The translations under genes were made by a program, and so were the position numbers. From NCBI GenBank assembly GCA_020850755.1, contig JADZEB010000039.1:1-45251 (forward strand): a DNA stretch of 45,251 bases, given 5' to 3'. The stretch is from Alphaproteobacteria bacterium (GTDB lineage Bacteria; Pseudomonadota; Alphaproteobacteria; Acetobacterales; Acetobacteraceae). The notes beneath the pieces are model-generated. The model was not told the origin of the DNA, searched no databases, and was given only the letters and a program-made list of their open reading frames with translations. Position 1 is the first letter of the stretch; every line of letters starts with the position of its first letter. Positions 20,423 through 29,709 of the stretch are shown here, piece by piece.

Positions 20423-22405
20423 CTATACGTCGAGGGCTTGTTCCTGCACGGTTTTGGCGTGTTCCTGGATGAACGCGAATCGCAATTCGGGCTTGCGACC
20501 CATCAGCGCCTCGACGATATCGGCGGTCCGGACCGCCCCCTCGGTTCCGGCCGGGGGCAGCACCACGCGCAGCAGGACCCGCGTCTTGGGGTCCATGGTC
20601 GTGGTCTTGAGGCTGGCCGGCGGCATCTCGCCCAGGCCCTTGAAGCGCGACACCTCGACCTTGGCGTTGGCGCGGAAGGCCGACTTCAGCAGCCGCTCCC
20701 TGTCGGCATCGTCGCGCGCATAGACGGTCTTGCCGCCCTGGGCGAGGCGATAGAGTGGCGGCTGGGCGAGGTAGACCAGCCCGTTGCTCACCAGTTCCGG
20801 CAGCTCGCGATAGAAGAAGGTCATCAGCAGGGCGGCGATATGCGCCCCGTCCACGTCGGCGTCGGTCATCAGGATGACGCGCTCGTAGCGCAGATTGGCA
20901 CGGCTGAAGCGCGCGCCCATGCCGCAGCCGAGCGCCTCCACCAGGTCCATCAGCTCCTGGTTCTGGCGCAGCTTGTCGGTGCTGGCCGAGGCGACGTTCA
21001 GGATCTTGCCGCGCAGGGGCAGGATCGCCTGGGTCTCGCGGTTGCGCGCCTGCTTGGCCGAGCCGCCGGCCGAATCGCCCTCGACCAGGAAGATCTCGGT
21101 GCCGGCGGCGGCCTGGCGCGAGCAATCGGCGAGCTTGCCGGGCAGGCGCAGCCGGCGCGTGGCCGATTTGCGCGGCGTGTCCTTCTCGTCGCGGCGGCGG
21201 ATGCGGTCCTCGGCGCGCTCGATCGCCGCCGTCAGCAGCGCCTGGGCGGTGGCCGGGTCGCTCGCCAGCCAATGGTCGAAATGATCGCGCAGCGCCGATT
21301 CTGTCAGCTTCGTGGCCTCGGGGCTGGCGAGCTTCTCCTTGGTCTGGCCCTGGAAGGAGGGGTTGCGGATGAACACCGACAGCATGCAGGCCGCGCCCGA
21401 CAGGAGGTCGTCGCCCGTGACCTGCGCGGCGCGGCGGTTGCCGGACAGCTCGCCATAGGCGCGCAGGCCCTTGAGCAGCGCGGCGCGGAAGCCCGCCTCG
21501 TGCGTGCCGCCCTGCGGCGTCGGCACCGTATTGCAGTAGGTGTGCTCGAACCCGTCCTGCCCGCCCGCGAGCCAGGTCACCGCCCATTCCACACGGCCGG
21601 CGCCGTCGGGGAAGTTCGCTTCGCCCGCGAAGGCGCGCTGCACGAGCCGCGGACGGCCCTCGGTCGCGGCGTCGAGGAAGTCCACCAGCCCGCCCGGGAA
21701 ATGCAGGTCGGCGGTGGCCGGTGTTGCCTCGCCCTCCTTGATCAGCGACGGGTCGCAGCGCCAGCGGATCTCCACGCCGCGATAGAGATAGGCCTTCGAC
21801 CGGCACATGCGGAACAGCCGGTCGGGGCGGAACTGCACGTCGCCGAAGATCTGCGGGTCCGGGCGGAAACGCACCTGCGTGCCGCGCCGGTTCGGCGCCG
21901 GGCCGGCATTCTTCAGCCTGGCAAGCGGCTTGCCGCGCGAATAGGCCTGGGTCCAGAGCTGGCGGTCGCGCGCGACCTCGATCTCCATCCGCTCCGACAG
22001 CGCATTGACCACCGAGGCGCCGACGCCATGCAGGCCGCCCGAGGTCTGGTAGACCTTGCCCGAGAACTTGCCGCCCGAATGCAGTGTGGTGAGGATCACC
22101 TCGAGCGCGGACATGTTCTTGAACTTGGGGTGCGGATCGACCGGGATGCCGCGGCCATTGTCGCGCACGCTGACCCAGTTGTCGGGTTCGAGCGCGACCT
22201 CGATCCAGCTCGCATGGCCGGCCACCGCCTCGTCCATGCTGTTGTCGAGCACCTCGGCGACGAGATGGTGCATGGCCGACTCGTCGGTGCCGCCGATATA
22301 CATGCCGGGCCGGCGGCGGACGGGCTCCAGCCCCTCCAGCACCTCGATGTCCTTGGCCGTATACTCGCCGCCCTTGGCGTTGGCGTGACCGAACAGGTCG
22401 TTCAT
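20423..22405 (-). CDS. parE: DNA topoisomerase IV subunit B
   Basis: ATPase subunit of topoisomerase IV, which decatenates daughter chromosomes with ParC. The protein has 660 residues. The GHKL ATPase domain shows LDNSMDEAVAGHA and RDNGRGIPVDPHPK; the TOPRIM domain shows EGDSAGGSAKQARNR and DADVDGAHIAALLMTFFYR. The N-terminus (GEYTAKDIEVLEGLEPVRRR) and length identify ParE rather than the longer GyrB. The start is set at ATG 22405 because GCGGGAAC lies a suitable distance upstream; ATG 22420, five codons earlier, is the alternative. It is divergent from the thioesterase gene, and nothing recognisable lies in the 126-bp gap between them. Confidence 0.95.
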   Translation of the reverse strand: MNDLFGHANAKGGEYTAKDIEVLEGLEPVRRRPGMYIGGTDESAMHHLVAEVLDNSMDEAVAGHASWIEVALEPDNWVSVRDNGRGIPVDPHPKFKNMSALEVILTTLHSGGKFSGKVYQTSGGLHGVGASVVNALSERMEIEVARDRQLWTQAYSRGKPLARLKNAGPAPNRRGTQVRFRPDPQIFGDVQFRPDRLFRMCRSKAYLYRGVEIRWRCDPSLIKEGEATPATADLHFPGGLVDFLDAATEGRPRLVQRAFAGEANFPDGAGRVEWAVTWLAGGQDGFEHTYCNTVPTPQGGTHEAGFRAALLKGLRAYGELSGNRRAAQVTGDDLLSGAACMLSVFIRNPSFQGQTKEKLASPEATKLTESALRDHFDHWLASDPATAQALLTAAIERAEDRIRRRDEKDTPRKSATRRLRLPGKLADCSRQAAAGTEIFLVEGDSAGGSAKQARNRETQAILPLRGKILNVASASTDKLRQNQELMDLVEALGCGMGARFSRANLRYERVILMTDADVDGAHIAALLMTFFYRELPELVSNGLVYLAQPPLYRLAQGGKTVYARDDADRERLLKSAFRANAKVEVSRFKGLGEMPPASLKTTTMDPKTRVLLRVVLPPAGTEGAVRTADIVEALMGRKPELRFAFIQEHAKTVQEQALDV

Positions 22406-22546
22406 GGCATGTTCCCGCATCGACGCCGCGGAAAGTAGGAGATCAGGGGCGCCGGCACAAGATCATGTGGGGGTGCATGCCCCGCCGCCAAGCCGCCCCT
22501 GGCTTGCCGGACCCTGGTGCCCGCCACATTGCCCGATGGACAGCAG

Positions 22547-22987
22547 ATGACCGAGCCGACCGTCCCAGCCAAGCCCGCCGCGATCCCGTCCGCACCGGGC
22601 GGGGCCAGCCTGCCCGAGGCCCAGCCCATCGTCCGGCTGGTCGCCTTTCCCCAGGACGCCAATCCCTATGGCGACATCTTCGGCGGCTGGGTGCTGGCGC
22701 AGATGGACGTGGCCGGTGGCTCGGCCGCGATCCGCCGCGCGCGCGGTCGCGTGGCCACCGTCGCGGTCGATCGCCTCAGCTTCAAGGCGCCGGTCAGGGT
22801 GGGCGACATCGTCTCGGTCTATGCCTTCGAGGAGCGGATCGGGCGGACATCGCTGACGTTCCGCGTCGAGCTCTGGACGCAGAATCGCGAACTCGGCACC
22901 GCCCTGAAGGTGACCGAGGCGCTGTTCACCTTCGTGGCGATCGACGATAACCGCCAGCCGCGCCCGGTGCCGCCGCCGGAAGGCTGA
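22547..22987 (+). CDS. Acyl-CoA thioesterase, YciA-like hotdog
   Basis: A 146-residue cytosolic hotdog-fold thioesterase that hydrolyses acyl-CoA to free acid and CoA. After a disordered Pro/Ala-rich leader of about 28 residues comes the YciA core: DANPYGDIFGGWVLAQMD holds the conserved Asn, Gly-Gly and catalytic Asp, followed by VDRLSFKAPVRVGDIV and the RVELWTQN strand. ATG 22547 is used; an in-frame GTG at 22517 would add ten residues, and neither has a strong ribosome site. A perfect hairpin follows at 23009-23034. YciA proteins prefer short to medium acyl-CoAs; the substrate here is open. Confidence 0.87.
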   Translation: MTEPTVPAKPAAIPSAPGGASLPEAQPIVRLVAFPQDANPYGDIFGGWVLAQMDVAGGSAAIRRARGRVATVAVDRLSFKAPVRVGDIVSVYAFEERIGRTSLTFRVELWTQNRELGTALKVTEALFTFVAIDDNRQPRPVPPPEG

Positions 22988-23008
22988 GAGGTCCGCACGG
23001 CGGGTGCA

Positions 23009-23034
23009 GCCGGCGCGGTTGAAACCGCGCCGGC
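23009..23034. terminator. GC hairpin between thioesterase and sbtA
   Basis: GCCGGCGCGGTT at 23009-23020 and its exact complement AACCGCGCCGGC at 23023-23034 form a 10-bp stem with loop TTGAAA. There is no T tract, so a terminator or leader structure for the downstream sbtA is possible. Confidence 0.6.
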
Positions 23035-23110
23035 CCGACACGATCTCGGCCGGGCGCGCGTGGCAAGAGCAGGGTGGGCAGGCCGCGCAACAGAGAGGGG
23101 CCTTGGATTC

Positions 23111-24091
23111 GTGGCCGAGACGCTGGAACTGGTGCGGCTCAATCTCCTCTCGCCGATGGTGCTGGCCTTCGCGCTCGGCGCTGTCGCCGCCTGGCTGCGC
23201 AGCGACCTGCGCCTGCCCGAGGCGTTCCAGGCCGGGCTGACGGTCTATCTGCTGCTGGCGATCGGGCTCAAGGGCGGTGTCGCGCTTGGCGCGGCGCCGG
23301 TCGGCGCGATCCTGCCAGCCATCGCGGCCGGTGTCGGCATCTGCATGGCGATTCCGCTCTGGTGCTATCCGGCCCTGCGTCGGCTGGGCGGCTTCGCGCG
23401 CGCGGATGCGGCGGCGCTGGCGGCGCATTACGGATCGGTCTCGGCCGTGACCTTCCTTGCCGGCCTTGCCTATCTGGAACGCGCGCGCGTGCCGGTGGAA
23501 GGGTTCATGCCGGCGCTGCTTGCGATCATGGAGGCGCCGGCGATCATCGTGGCGCTGCTGCTGGTGCGCCAGCGCGAGGCCGCATCCGCACATGAGGGCC
23601 TTGGCGCCGCCCTGCGCGAGGTGCTGGTGGGCAAGAGCATCGTCCTGCTGCTGGGCGGTCTGGTGGTGGGCGCGCTGGCCGGAGAGGCGGGCTATGCCAG
23701 CGTGAAACCCTTCTTCGGCGATGTCTTTCCCGGCATGCTGACGCTGTTCCTGCTCGACATGGGCGTGACGGCGGCGCGGCGCTGGCGCGAGAGCGCCGGC
23801 GTGGGCCGCTTCCTGATCGCTTTCGCGCTGGCTGCCCCGCCGCTCAACGGCATGCTCGGCGCCGCGGCCGGGGCGGCGGCGGGGCTGTCGGTGGGTGGGA
23901 CAGCGATGCTGGCGATCCTGGCCGCCTCGGCAAGCTACATCGCCGCGCCCGCCGCGGCGCGTCTGGCGCTGCCCGAGGCCAATCCGGGCTACTACCTGGC
24001 TGCCGCTCTCGGCATCACCTTTCCCTTCAACCTGGTCGTCGGGCTGCCGCTCTATCACGGCTTTGCGGCCGCCCTGGCAGGAGGGCGCTAG
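23111..24091 (+). CDS. sbtA: Sodium-dependent bicarbonate transporter SbtA family
   Basis: A 326-residue membrane protein of the SbtA (DUF897) family, which in cyanobacteria imports bicarbonate with sodium. About ten hydrophobic segments are visible, and the pattern LAIGLKGGVALG followed by AAHYGSVSAVTFLAGLAYLE matches the two inverted-repeat core motifs of SbtA; FLLDMGVTAARR and ITFPFNLVVGLPLYH occur in the second half. The start is placed at GTG 23111 (VAETLELVRL), preceded by AGAGAGGGG; an ATG at 23060 would add 17 unlikely residues. Two bases separate its stop from an SbtB-like PII gene, the arrangement known for regulated SbtA. No carboxysome or RuBisCO gene is in view. Confidence 0.88.
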   Translation: MAETLELVRLNLLSPMVLAFALGAVAAWLRSDLRLPEAFQAGLTVYLLLAIGLKGGVALGAAPVGAILPAIAAGVGICMAIPLWCYPALRRLGGFARADAAALAAHYGSVSAVTFLAGLAYLERARVPVEGFMPALLAIMEAPAIIVALLLVRQREAASAHEGLGAALREVLVGKSIVLLLGGLVVGALAGEAGYASVKPFFGDVFPGMLTLFLLDMGVTAARRWRESAGVGRFLIAFALAAPPLNGMLGAAAGAAAGLSVGGTAMLAILAASASYIAAPAAARLALPEANPGYYLAAALGITFPFNLVVGLPLYHGFAAALAGGR

Positions 24092-24092
24092 C

Positions 24093-24404
24093 ATGGCCCT
24101 GGAAACCTTGCGCCTGATCACCATCGTGGCCGAGGCCGATATCGCCGCGCGACTGACTGCGGAACTGGCGCGGCTCGGCGTGATGGGGTCGAATGTCACG
24201 GCGGGCGAAGGCGCCTGGCGTCGCGCGCTCGAAGGGCATGGGCCGCACGAATGGTCGGGCCCCACGGTGCGGATCGAGGCGGTGGTGAGCCCCCGCGTGG
24301 CCGACGCGGTGCTGGCACGCCTGTCCCTGGCCTGGTTCCCGCACTATGCCGTGTTCGCCTGGGTGTGCGATGTCGGCGTGGCGCGTCCGGGCAAGTATGC
24401 CTGA
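24093..24404 (+). CDS. sbtB: SbtB-like PII-family protein
   Basis: A 103-residue PII-like protein expected to form trimers and regulate the adjacent SbtA by binding an adenine nucleotide (cAMP, AMP or ATP in cyanobacterial SbtB). The ferredoxin-like pattern is visible: strand LRLITIVAEADIAARLTAEL, the loop region GSNVTAGEG, strand TVRIEAVVSP, helix DAVLARLSLAW and last strand AVFAWVCDVGVARPGKY. The C-terminal CGxxxC redox loop found in some cyanobacterial SbtB is absent. It is shorter than GlnB and lacks the GlnB uridylylation motif. ATG 24093 follows CAGGAGGGCGCTAGC and overlaps no other gene; coupling to sbtA is certain from spacing. Confidence 0.85.
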   Translation: MALETLRLITIVAEADIAARLTAELARLGVMGSNVTAGEGAWRRALEGHGPHEWSGPTVRIEAVVSPRVADAVLARLSLAWFPHYAVFAWVCDVGVARPGKYA

Positions 24405-24434
24405 GCCGGCGGCGCGAACCGGAATGCGCGCGGG

Positions 24435-25124
24435 TCACGCCGGGTAGGACACCGCCGCTTCCAGCCGCTGGTCCGAGCCAAGGCCCGGGAAGAAGGAGTT
24501 TCGTCCGCGGCTGTAGGCCCAGAGCGAGATCGGGCGCGAGCGCGCGGTGATGCGCCGGTAGTAGGACCAGCGCTCCGAGAAGGACGAGTAGCCGGTCATC
24601 CCGAGCGTGGCCACGCGCTGGCGTCGGGCGAACATGTCGGCCAGCGACATGCGGCGGTTGGGGTCGGCGACACCGGTGTTGCAGCCGTTCAGGATCAGGA
24701 AGGCCGAACTGGCCCAGTTCAGCCGGTCGAGCCCCGACACCGCCGCCCAGTCGAGCGTGATGTCGGCGGTGCAGATCATGCGCGCATCGTCTGTCGGGCT
24801 CAGTTCCAGCCCGCCATAGGCGCCATAGCTCGCATGGGACAGGATGTTGCCGCACAGGACCCGGTTGGCGGTGGCAAGCGAAACGTCGCGCAGGGTGGCC
24901 CAGGCGGCCACCACATCGGCCACCGTGCGCACGGCGTAGGTCACGGTGTTCGCGCCCGGGAACCATTCGGTGGCCTGCGCCATCCAGGCCTCGGCGGCGC
25001 GGGCGAAGGCGCGGTCGGGCACGGTGACCGGATTCTCGTAGTAGATCGCGAAGACGATCCCCTCGGCGGTGGTGCTTCCCGGGGTGCGGCGCAGTTCGGG
25101 CAGGCTGTAGTAGGCGGCGGTCAT
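24435..25124 (-). CDS. Unknown protein with CHAT/caspase-like His and Cys motifs
   Basis: I do not recognise a named family for this 229-residue protein. Its layout resembles a single caspase-fold (clan CD, CHAT-like) domain. VTYAVRTVADVVAAWATL resembles the early strand and helix. NILSHASYGAYGGLEL (H97) is placed like the catalytic-His loop, AFLILNGCNTG (C148) like the strand-plus-Cys motif LSxCxTG, and MSLADMFARRQRVATLGMTG like the SLADAFLAAGA-V-G-T segment that follows the Cys in CHAT proteins. There is no signal peptide, membrane segment or extra domain. It is transcribed leftward between dps and sbtB; ATG 25124 is used, and a hairpin lies in its leader (25140-25163). Protease activity is inference, and the motifs could be coincidental. 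Confidence 0.6.
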   Translation of the reverse strand: MTAAYYSLPELRRTPGSTTAEGIVFAIYYENPVTVPDRAFARAAEAWMAQATEWFPGANTVTYAVRTVADVVAAWATLRDVSLATANRVLCGNILSHASYGAYGGLELSPTDDARMICTADITLDWAAVSGLDRLNWASSAFLILNGCNTGVADPNRRMSLADMFARRQRVATLGMTGYSSFSERWSYYRRITARSRPISLWAYSRGRNSFFPGLGSDQRLEAAVSYPA

Positions 25125-25139
25125 GGCTTCGATGCGGAA

Positions 25140-25163
25140 TGCGGGCAGAGGCTTCCGCCCGCA
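25140..25163 (-). other. Leader hairpin before the CHAT-like gene
   Basis: TGCGGGC at 25140-25146 pairs with GCCCGCA at 25157-25163, loop of ten bases. It begins 16 bases before the start codon on the minus strand and could hide the ribosome site. Confidence 0.4.
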
Positions 25164-25191
25164 CTAACATAACGCGATCCGGAGCGGCTGG

Positions 25192-25229
25192 TTCCCTCGC
25201 CACGCCATGATGCGGCCGCGGCGAGGGAA
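25192..25229 (-). terminator. Hairpin after dps
   Basis: TTCCCTCGCC at 25192-25201 is the exact complement of GGCGAGGGAA at 25220-25229, with an 18-base loop. It sits 15 bases past the dps stop on the minus strand. There is no T tract, so it may stabilise the transcript end or terminate weakly. Confidence 0.5.
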
Positions 25230-25243
25230 AGCGGGGACGGAGC

Positions 25244-25726
25244 CTAGTGGTCGGCCTGGAGATGCGCCTCCAGGAACCAGAGCGACTTGTCGAGGGCCGC
25301 GGACAAACCCGTGAACAGGTCGGCGGTCGCGGCGTCGCCAACCGCCATCGTGTCGTCGATGTTCTTGCGCACGCTGTTGGCCAGGGCGGCGAAGGCCATC
25401 GCCAGCGCCTCGACATGCTCGCGCCCGCTGTAGATCTCGAGCGGGTAGGGGGCAAGCGAGGCGTCGCGCGCCACGACGGTCGCAGTGCCAAGTGCGGTGC
25501 CCCCCAGCGCCACGATTCGCTCGGCCATCTCGTCGGCGGGCGCATCGAGCCCGGCGGCGAGCTGGTCGAACAACTCGTGCAGCCCGATGAAGCCCGGGCC
25601 CTTGACGTTCCAGTGGGCCTGCTTCGTCGCCAGCTTGAGCGCGAGCGCATCTGCCAGCCGCGCATTCAGGAGACCTATCGACTTGCCCTTGGCCTGGGCG
25701 GGAAGGTCGTTGCGGGTGCGGTGCAT
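25244..25726 (-). CDS. dps: Dps-family DNA-protecting ferritin-like protein
   Basis: Dps forms 12-subunit shells that bind DNA and oxidise and store iron, protecting against peroxide. The 160-residue protein has the ferroxidase signature KQAHWNVKGPGFIGLHELFD followed by a conserved Asp/Glu pair (GLDAPADEMAER), and the four-helix layout runs to the C-terminus. The start is placed at ATG 25726 because AAAGGA lies seven bases upstream; ATG 25744, six codons earlier, has no ribosome site. A short AT-rich palindrome (25757-25769) stands 31 bp upstream in an otherwise GC-rich area and may be an operator or promoter element. A hairpin follows the gene. Confidence 0.93.
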   Translation of the reverse strand: MHRTRNDLPAQAKGKSIGLLNARLADALALKLATKQAHWNVKGPGFIGLHELFDQLAAGLDAPADEMAERIVALGGTALGTATVVARDASLAPYPLEIYSGREHVEALAMAFAALANSVRKNIDDTMAVGDAATADLFTGLSAALDKSLWFLEAHLQADH

Positions 25727-25756
25727 CACGGGTTCCTTTCCCATTAGTTAAGACCT

Positions 25757-25769
25757 ACCTTATATAGGT
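25757..25769. promoter_or_regulatory. AT-rich palindrome upstream of dps
   Basis: ACCTTATATAGGT is a 13-bp palindrome (ACCT, five bases, AGGT) ending 31 bp from the dps start, in a strikingly AT-rich patch. On the minus strand TATATA could also serve as a -10. The regulator is unknown; it does not match the Fur or OxyR consensus well. Confidence 0.4.
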
Positions 25770-25838
25770 GGCCGGTTCCGCCATGTCCATGCAAGGCGGA
25801 CGCAAGGCTGGAGCGCGAGAATCGGGTGGCCGCAACGC

Positions 25839-25864
25839 AAAAGGGGCGGCCCGAAGGCCGCCCC
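25839..25864 (-). terminator. glnA: Intrinsic terminator of glnA
   Basis: On the minus strand a perfect 9-bp stem (GGGGCGGCC with GGCCGCCCC) closes a TTCG tetraloop and is followed by TTTTGCG. It begins 41 bases after the glnA stop. Stem arms are 25843-25851 and 25856-25864; the T run is 25842-25839. Confidence 0.9.
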
Positions 25865-25905
25865 CTGCCATTTGCGCCGGCCCTGGCGTGGGCCAACCAG
25901 TTCGA

Positions 25906-27324
<1,419 letters not shown>

Positions 27325-27523
27325 TGTCTCGATTCCTCAGAGGTTGCCTTGATGGATGGGAGGTGGGGATCCGGTACTGGCCGGCGTGCCGGCCGATGCC
27401 TTGCCTTCGGGGCGGGTTGCCTCCTCCGGCTCGCCGCGTACTGCCCGGCGCTCAGGCCGGGCGGGGCGGATGAAGCCGTTGGGCCTCGGCCGGCGGCCGG
27501 GACCCGAGTGCGGCCGCCTGCAA

Positions 27524-27544
27524 CGCCCCGGGCGGGCCGGGGCG
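27524..27544 (-). other. Hairpin in the glnB-glnA spacer
   Basis: CGCCCCG at 27524-27530 pairs with CGGGGCG at 27538-27544. A further GGCCGGC/GCCGGCC pair lies at 27379-27394. These structures in the 263-bp spacer (27325-27587) could reduce read-through or set glnB:glnA ratios. I see no convincing separate glnA promoter there. Confidence 0.4.
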
Positions 27545-27587
27545 AAGACCTGGAATGGGATGGCTGGGGTGCATGCGCGCCGGTCGC

Positions 27588-28004
<417 letters not shown>

Positions 28005-28008
28005 CTAC

Positions 28009-28024
28009 TGCATCGCTCGTGCCA
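28009..28024 (-). promoter_or_regulatory. Sigma-54 promoter candidate for glnB-glnA
   Basis: Minus-strand TGGCACGAGCGATGCA keeps the diagnostic GG, ten bases, GC spacing and differs from the TGGCAC-N5-TTGCA consensus at one core base. Predicted start is around 27998, about 70 bases before the glnB ATG. The 325-bp divergent spacer (27927-28251) shows no clear NtrC site; GGCAGCTGCC at 28101-28110 is a plain palindrome of unknown role. Confidence 0.65.
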
Positions 28025-28251
28025 GCGCCGCCCGGCCAGAAAAGCCAGTATTTCCAGCGGCTTGTTCTCAAGCTGCGAGAGCCATGCTGCACGGCCCTTA
28101 GGCAGCTGCCCGTTTTTCAGGCAGTGGTTCCGCTTCATGGCCTGGCGCGCCGTCCAGCGCGGCTCCGGCCGTGCTCTTGCCGGCGCGCCCCCGTGCCGCG
28201 ATAATCGGCCGCTCCGCGCGCCGGTGCTGCGGTAGAACTTTAGGAAAGACA

Positions 28252-29436
28252 ATGAAGACATTGAATTCACTTCTTTCCGCGACCGGCACCACGATCTTCA
28301 CGGTGATGTCGGCGCTGGCGACCGAGCACAAGGCGGTCAATCTCGGCCAGGGCTTCCCCGATGGCGACGGGCCGGCGGATGTGGTCGAGGCGGCGGCGGC
28401 GGCGCTCAAGGACGGGCGCAACCAGTACCCACCCATGTATGGCGTGCCCGAGCTGCGCCAGGCGGTGGCGGCGCACAACAAGCGCTTCTACGGCCTCGCC
28501 GTGGACGGGATGAAACAGGTCGTCATCACCTCCGGCGCCACCGAGGCGATCACTGCCTGCCTGATGGCGCTGATCGATCCCGGCGACGAGGTGGTGCTGA
28601 TCGAGCCGCTCTACGACACCTACCTGCCGGTGGTGCGCATGCTGGGTGGCGTGCCGAAGCTGGTGCGCCTGGAGCCGCCCGACTGGGCCTTGCCGCGCGC
28701 CGAACTGGAGGCCGCCTTCGGTCCCAGGACCAAGCTCATCATGCTCAACACGCCGATGAACCCCTGCGCCAAGGTGTTCTCGGCCGAGGAGCTGGGGCTG
28801 ATCGCCAGCCTGTGCCGGAAATGGGACAGCTACGCCATCTGCGACGAGGTCTACGAGCATCTCGTGTTCGGCGGCCGCCCGCACATCCCGCTGATGACGC
28901 TCCCGGGCATGGAGAACCGCTGCGCGCGGATCGGCTCGGCCGGCAAGACCTTCTCTCTCACCGGCTGGAAGGTGGGCTACATCACCGCCAGCCCGGCCAT
29001 GGCCGATGTCATCGCCAAGGCGCACCAGAACCTGACATTCACCACCGCGCCCAACCTGCAACGGGCGGTCGCCTACGGTCTGGGCAAGGACGATGCCTAT
29101 TTCGCTTCGCTCGCCCGCGACCTCGAGGCCAAGCGCGACCGGCTGGCGGCGGGCCTGGCCGAAGTGGGCTTCGGCGTGCTGCGCACCGACGGCACCTACT
29201 TCATCACCACCGACTTCCGCCCGCTTGGCTTCAATGGCCCGGACGACGAGTTCTGCAAGCGCCTGACGGCCGAGGCCGGTGTGGCCGCGATCCCGGTCTC
29301 GGCCTTCTACGAGCCGCGTGCAGGCATGGAAACGCCCCGCCACTTCGCCCGCTTCGCCTTCTGCAAGTCGGACGCCCTGCTGGATGAGGCGATTGCGCGG
29401 CTGAAGCGTCATTTCCCCGGGCGCGGGCGGGGCTGA
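28252..29436 (+). CDS. PLP-dependent aminotransferase, class I/II (methionine/kynurenine type)
   Basis: A 394-residue fold-type I aminotransferase. Typical segments are AVNLGQGFPDGDGP near the N-terminus, QYPPMYGVPELRQAVAAH, the cofactor-binding ITSGATEAITACLMAL, NTPMNPCAKVFS, the Asp/Tyr site CDEVYEHLVF and the PLP lysine in GSAGKTFSLTGWKVGY. The GQGFPD and SAGKTFSLTGWK motifs match the YbdL / kynurenine-aminotransferase branch, which acts on methionine, glutamine or aromatic amino acids and is sometimes annotated DapC. ATG 28252 follows TTTAGGAAAGAC, a good ribosome site. It is divergent from glnB and is followed by tRNA-His. Substrate choice cannot be decided from sequence. Confidence 0.9.
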   Translation: MKTLNSLLSATGTTIFTVMSALATEHKAVNLGQGFPDGDGPADVVEAAAAALKDGRNQYPPMYGVPELRQAVAAHNKRFYGLAVDGMKQVVITSGATEAITACLMALIDPGDEVVLIEPLYDTYLPVVRMLGGVPKLVRLEPPDWALPRAELEAAFGPRTKLIMLNTPMNPCAKVFSAEELGLIASLCRKWDSYAICDEVYEHLVFGGRPHIPLMTLPGMENRCARIGSAGKTFSLTGWKVGYITASPAMADVIAKAHQNLTFTTAPNLQRAVAYGLGKDDAYFASLARDLEAKRDRLAAGLAEVGFGVLRTDGTYFITTDFRPLGFNGPDDEFCKRLTAEAGVAAIPVSAFYEPRAGMETPRHFARFAFCKSDALLDEAIARLKRHFPGRGRG

Positions 29437-29546
29437 AGCCGTGGTTCGGCCCGCGCCGGCGGGTCGCTGCGCCGCCCGCATGGCCGCCGCGCGCCGTGCG
29501 GCGTTGACGCGGCGGGGGCTCCGGCGCTATCTGTGCGCCCGCTGGT

Positions 29547-29623
29547 GGCGGGCGTAGCTCAGCTGGTAGAGCGCCAGGTTGTGGTCTTGGATGTCGCGGG
29601 TTCGAGCCCCGTCGCTCGCCCCA
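29547..29623 (+). tRNA. tRNA-His (anticodon GTG)
   Basis: A full cloverleaf is readable. The acceptor stem GCGGGCG (29548-29554) pairs with CGCTCGC (29613-29619). The D-stem is GCTC/GAGC; the anticodon stem CCAGG/CTTGG flanks loop TTGTGGT with anticodon GTG at 29581-29583; the T-stem is GCGGG/CCCGT with loop TTCGAGC. The extra 5' G at 29547 faces C at 29620, the G-1:C73 pair that is the identity element of tRNA-His, here genome-encoded. CCA (29621-29623) is also encoded. A GCGGCC/GGCCGC hairpin at 29645-29664 may end the transcript. Confidence 0.97.
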
Positions 29624-29709
29624 CCACCCCATAGCGGCCTTGCAGCGGCCTTCGGAATGGCCGCAGCCGCACAAGGGTCTGGCCGGATGGTCGGAGCAGC
29701 AGCAGCAGC

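Noticed and set aside
24196-25665. Long minus-strand frame spanning the CHAT-like gene and dps
   Set aside because: It is an out-of-frame shadow with Arg/Pro/Ser-rich content; both genes under it have recognisable motifs in a different frame.
28025-28251. NtrC-binding sites upstream of the sigma-54 candidate
   Set aside because: TGCACGGCCCTTAGGCAG only faintly resembles the NtrC consensus; not enough matches.
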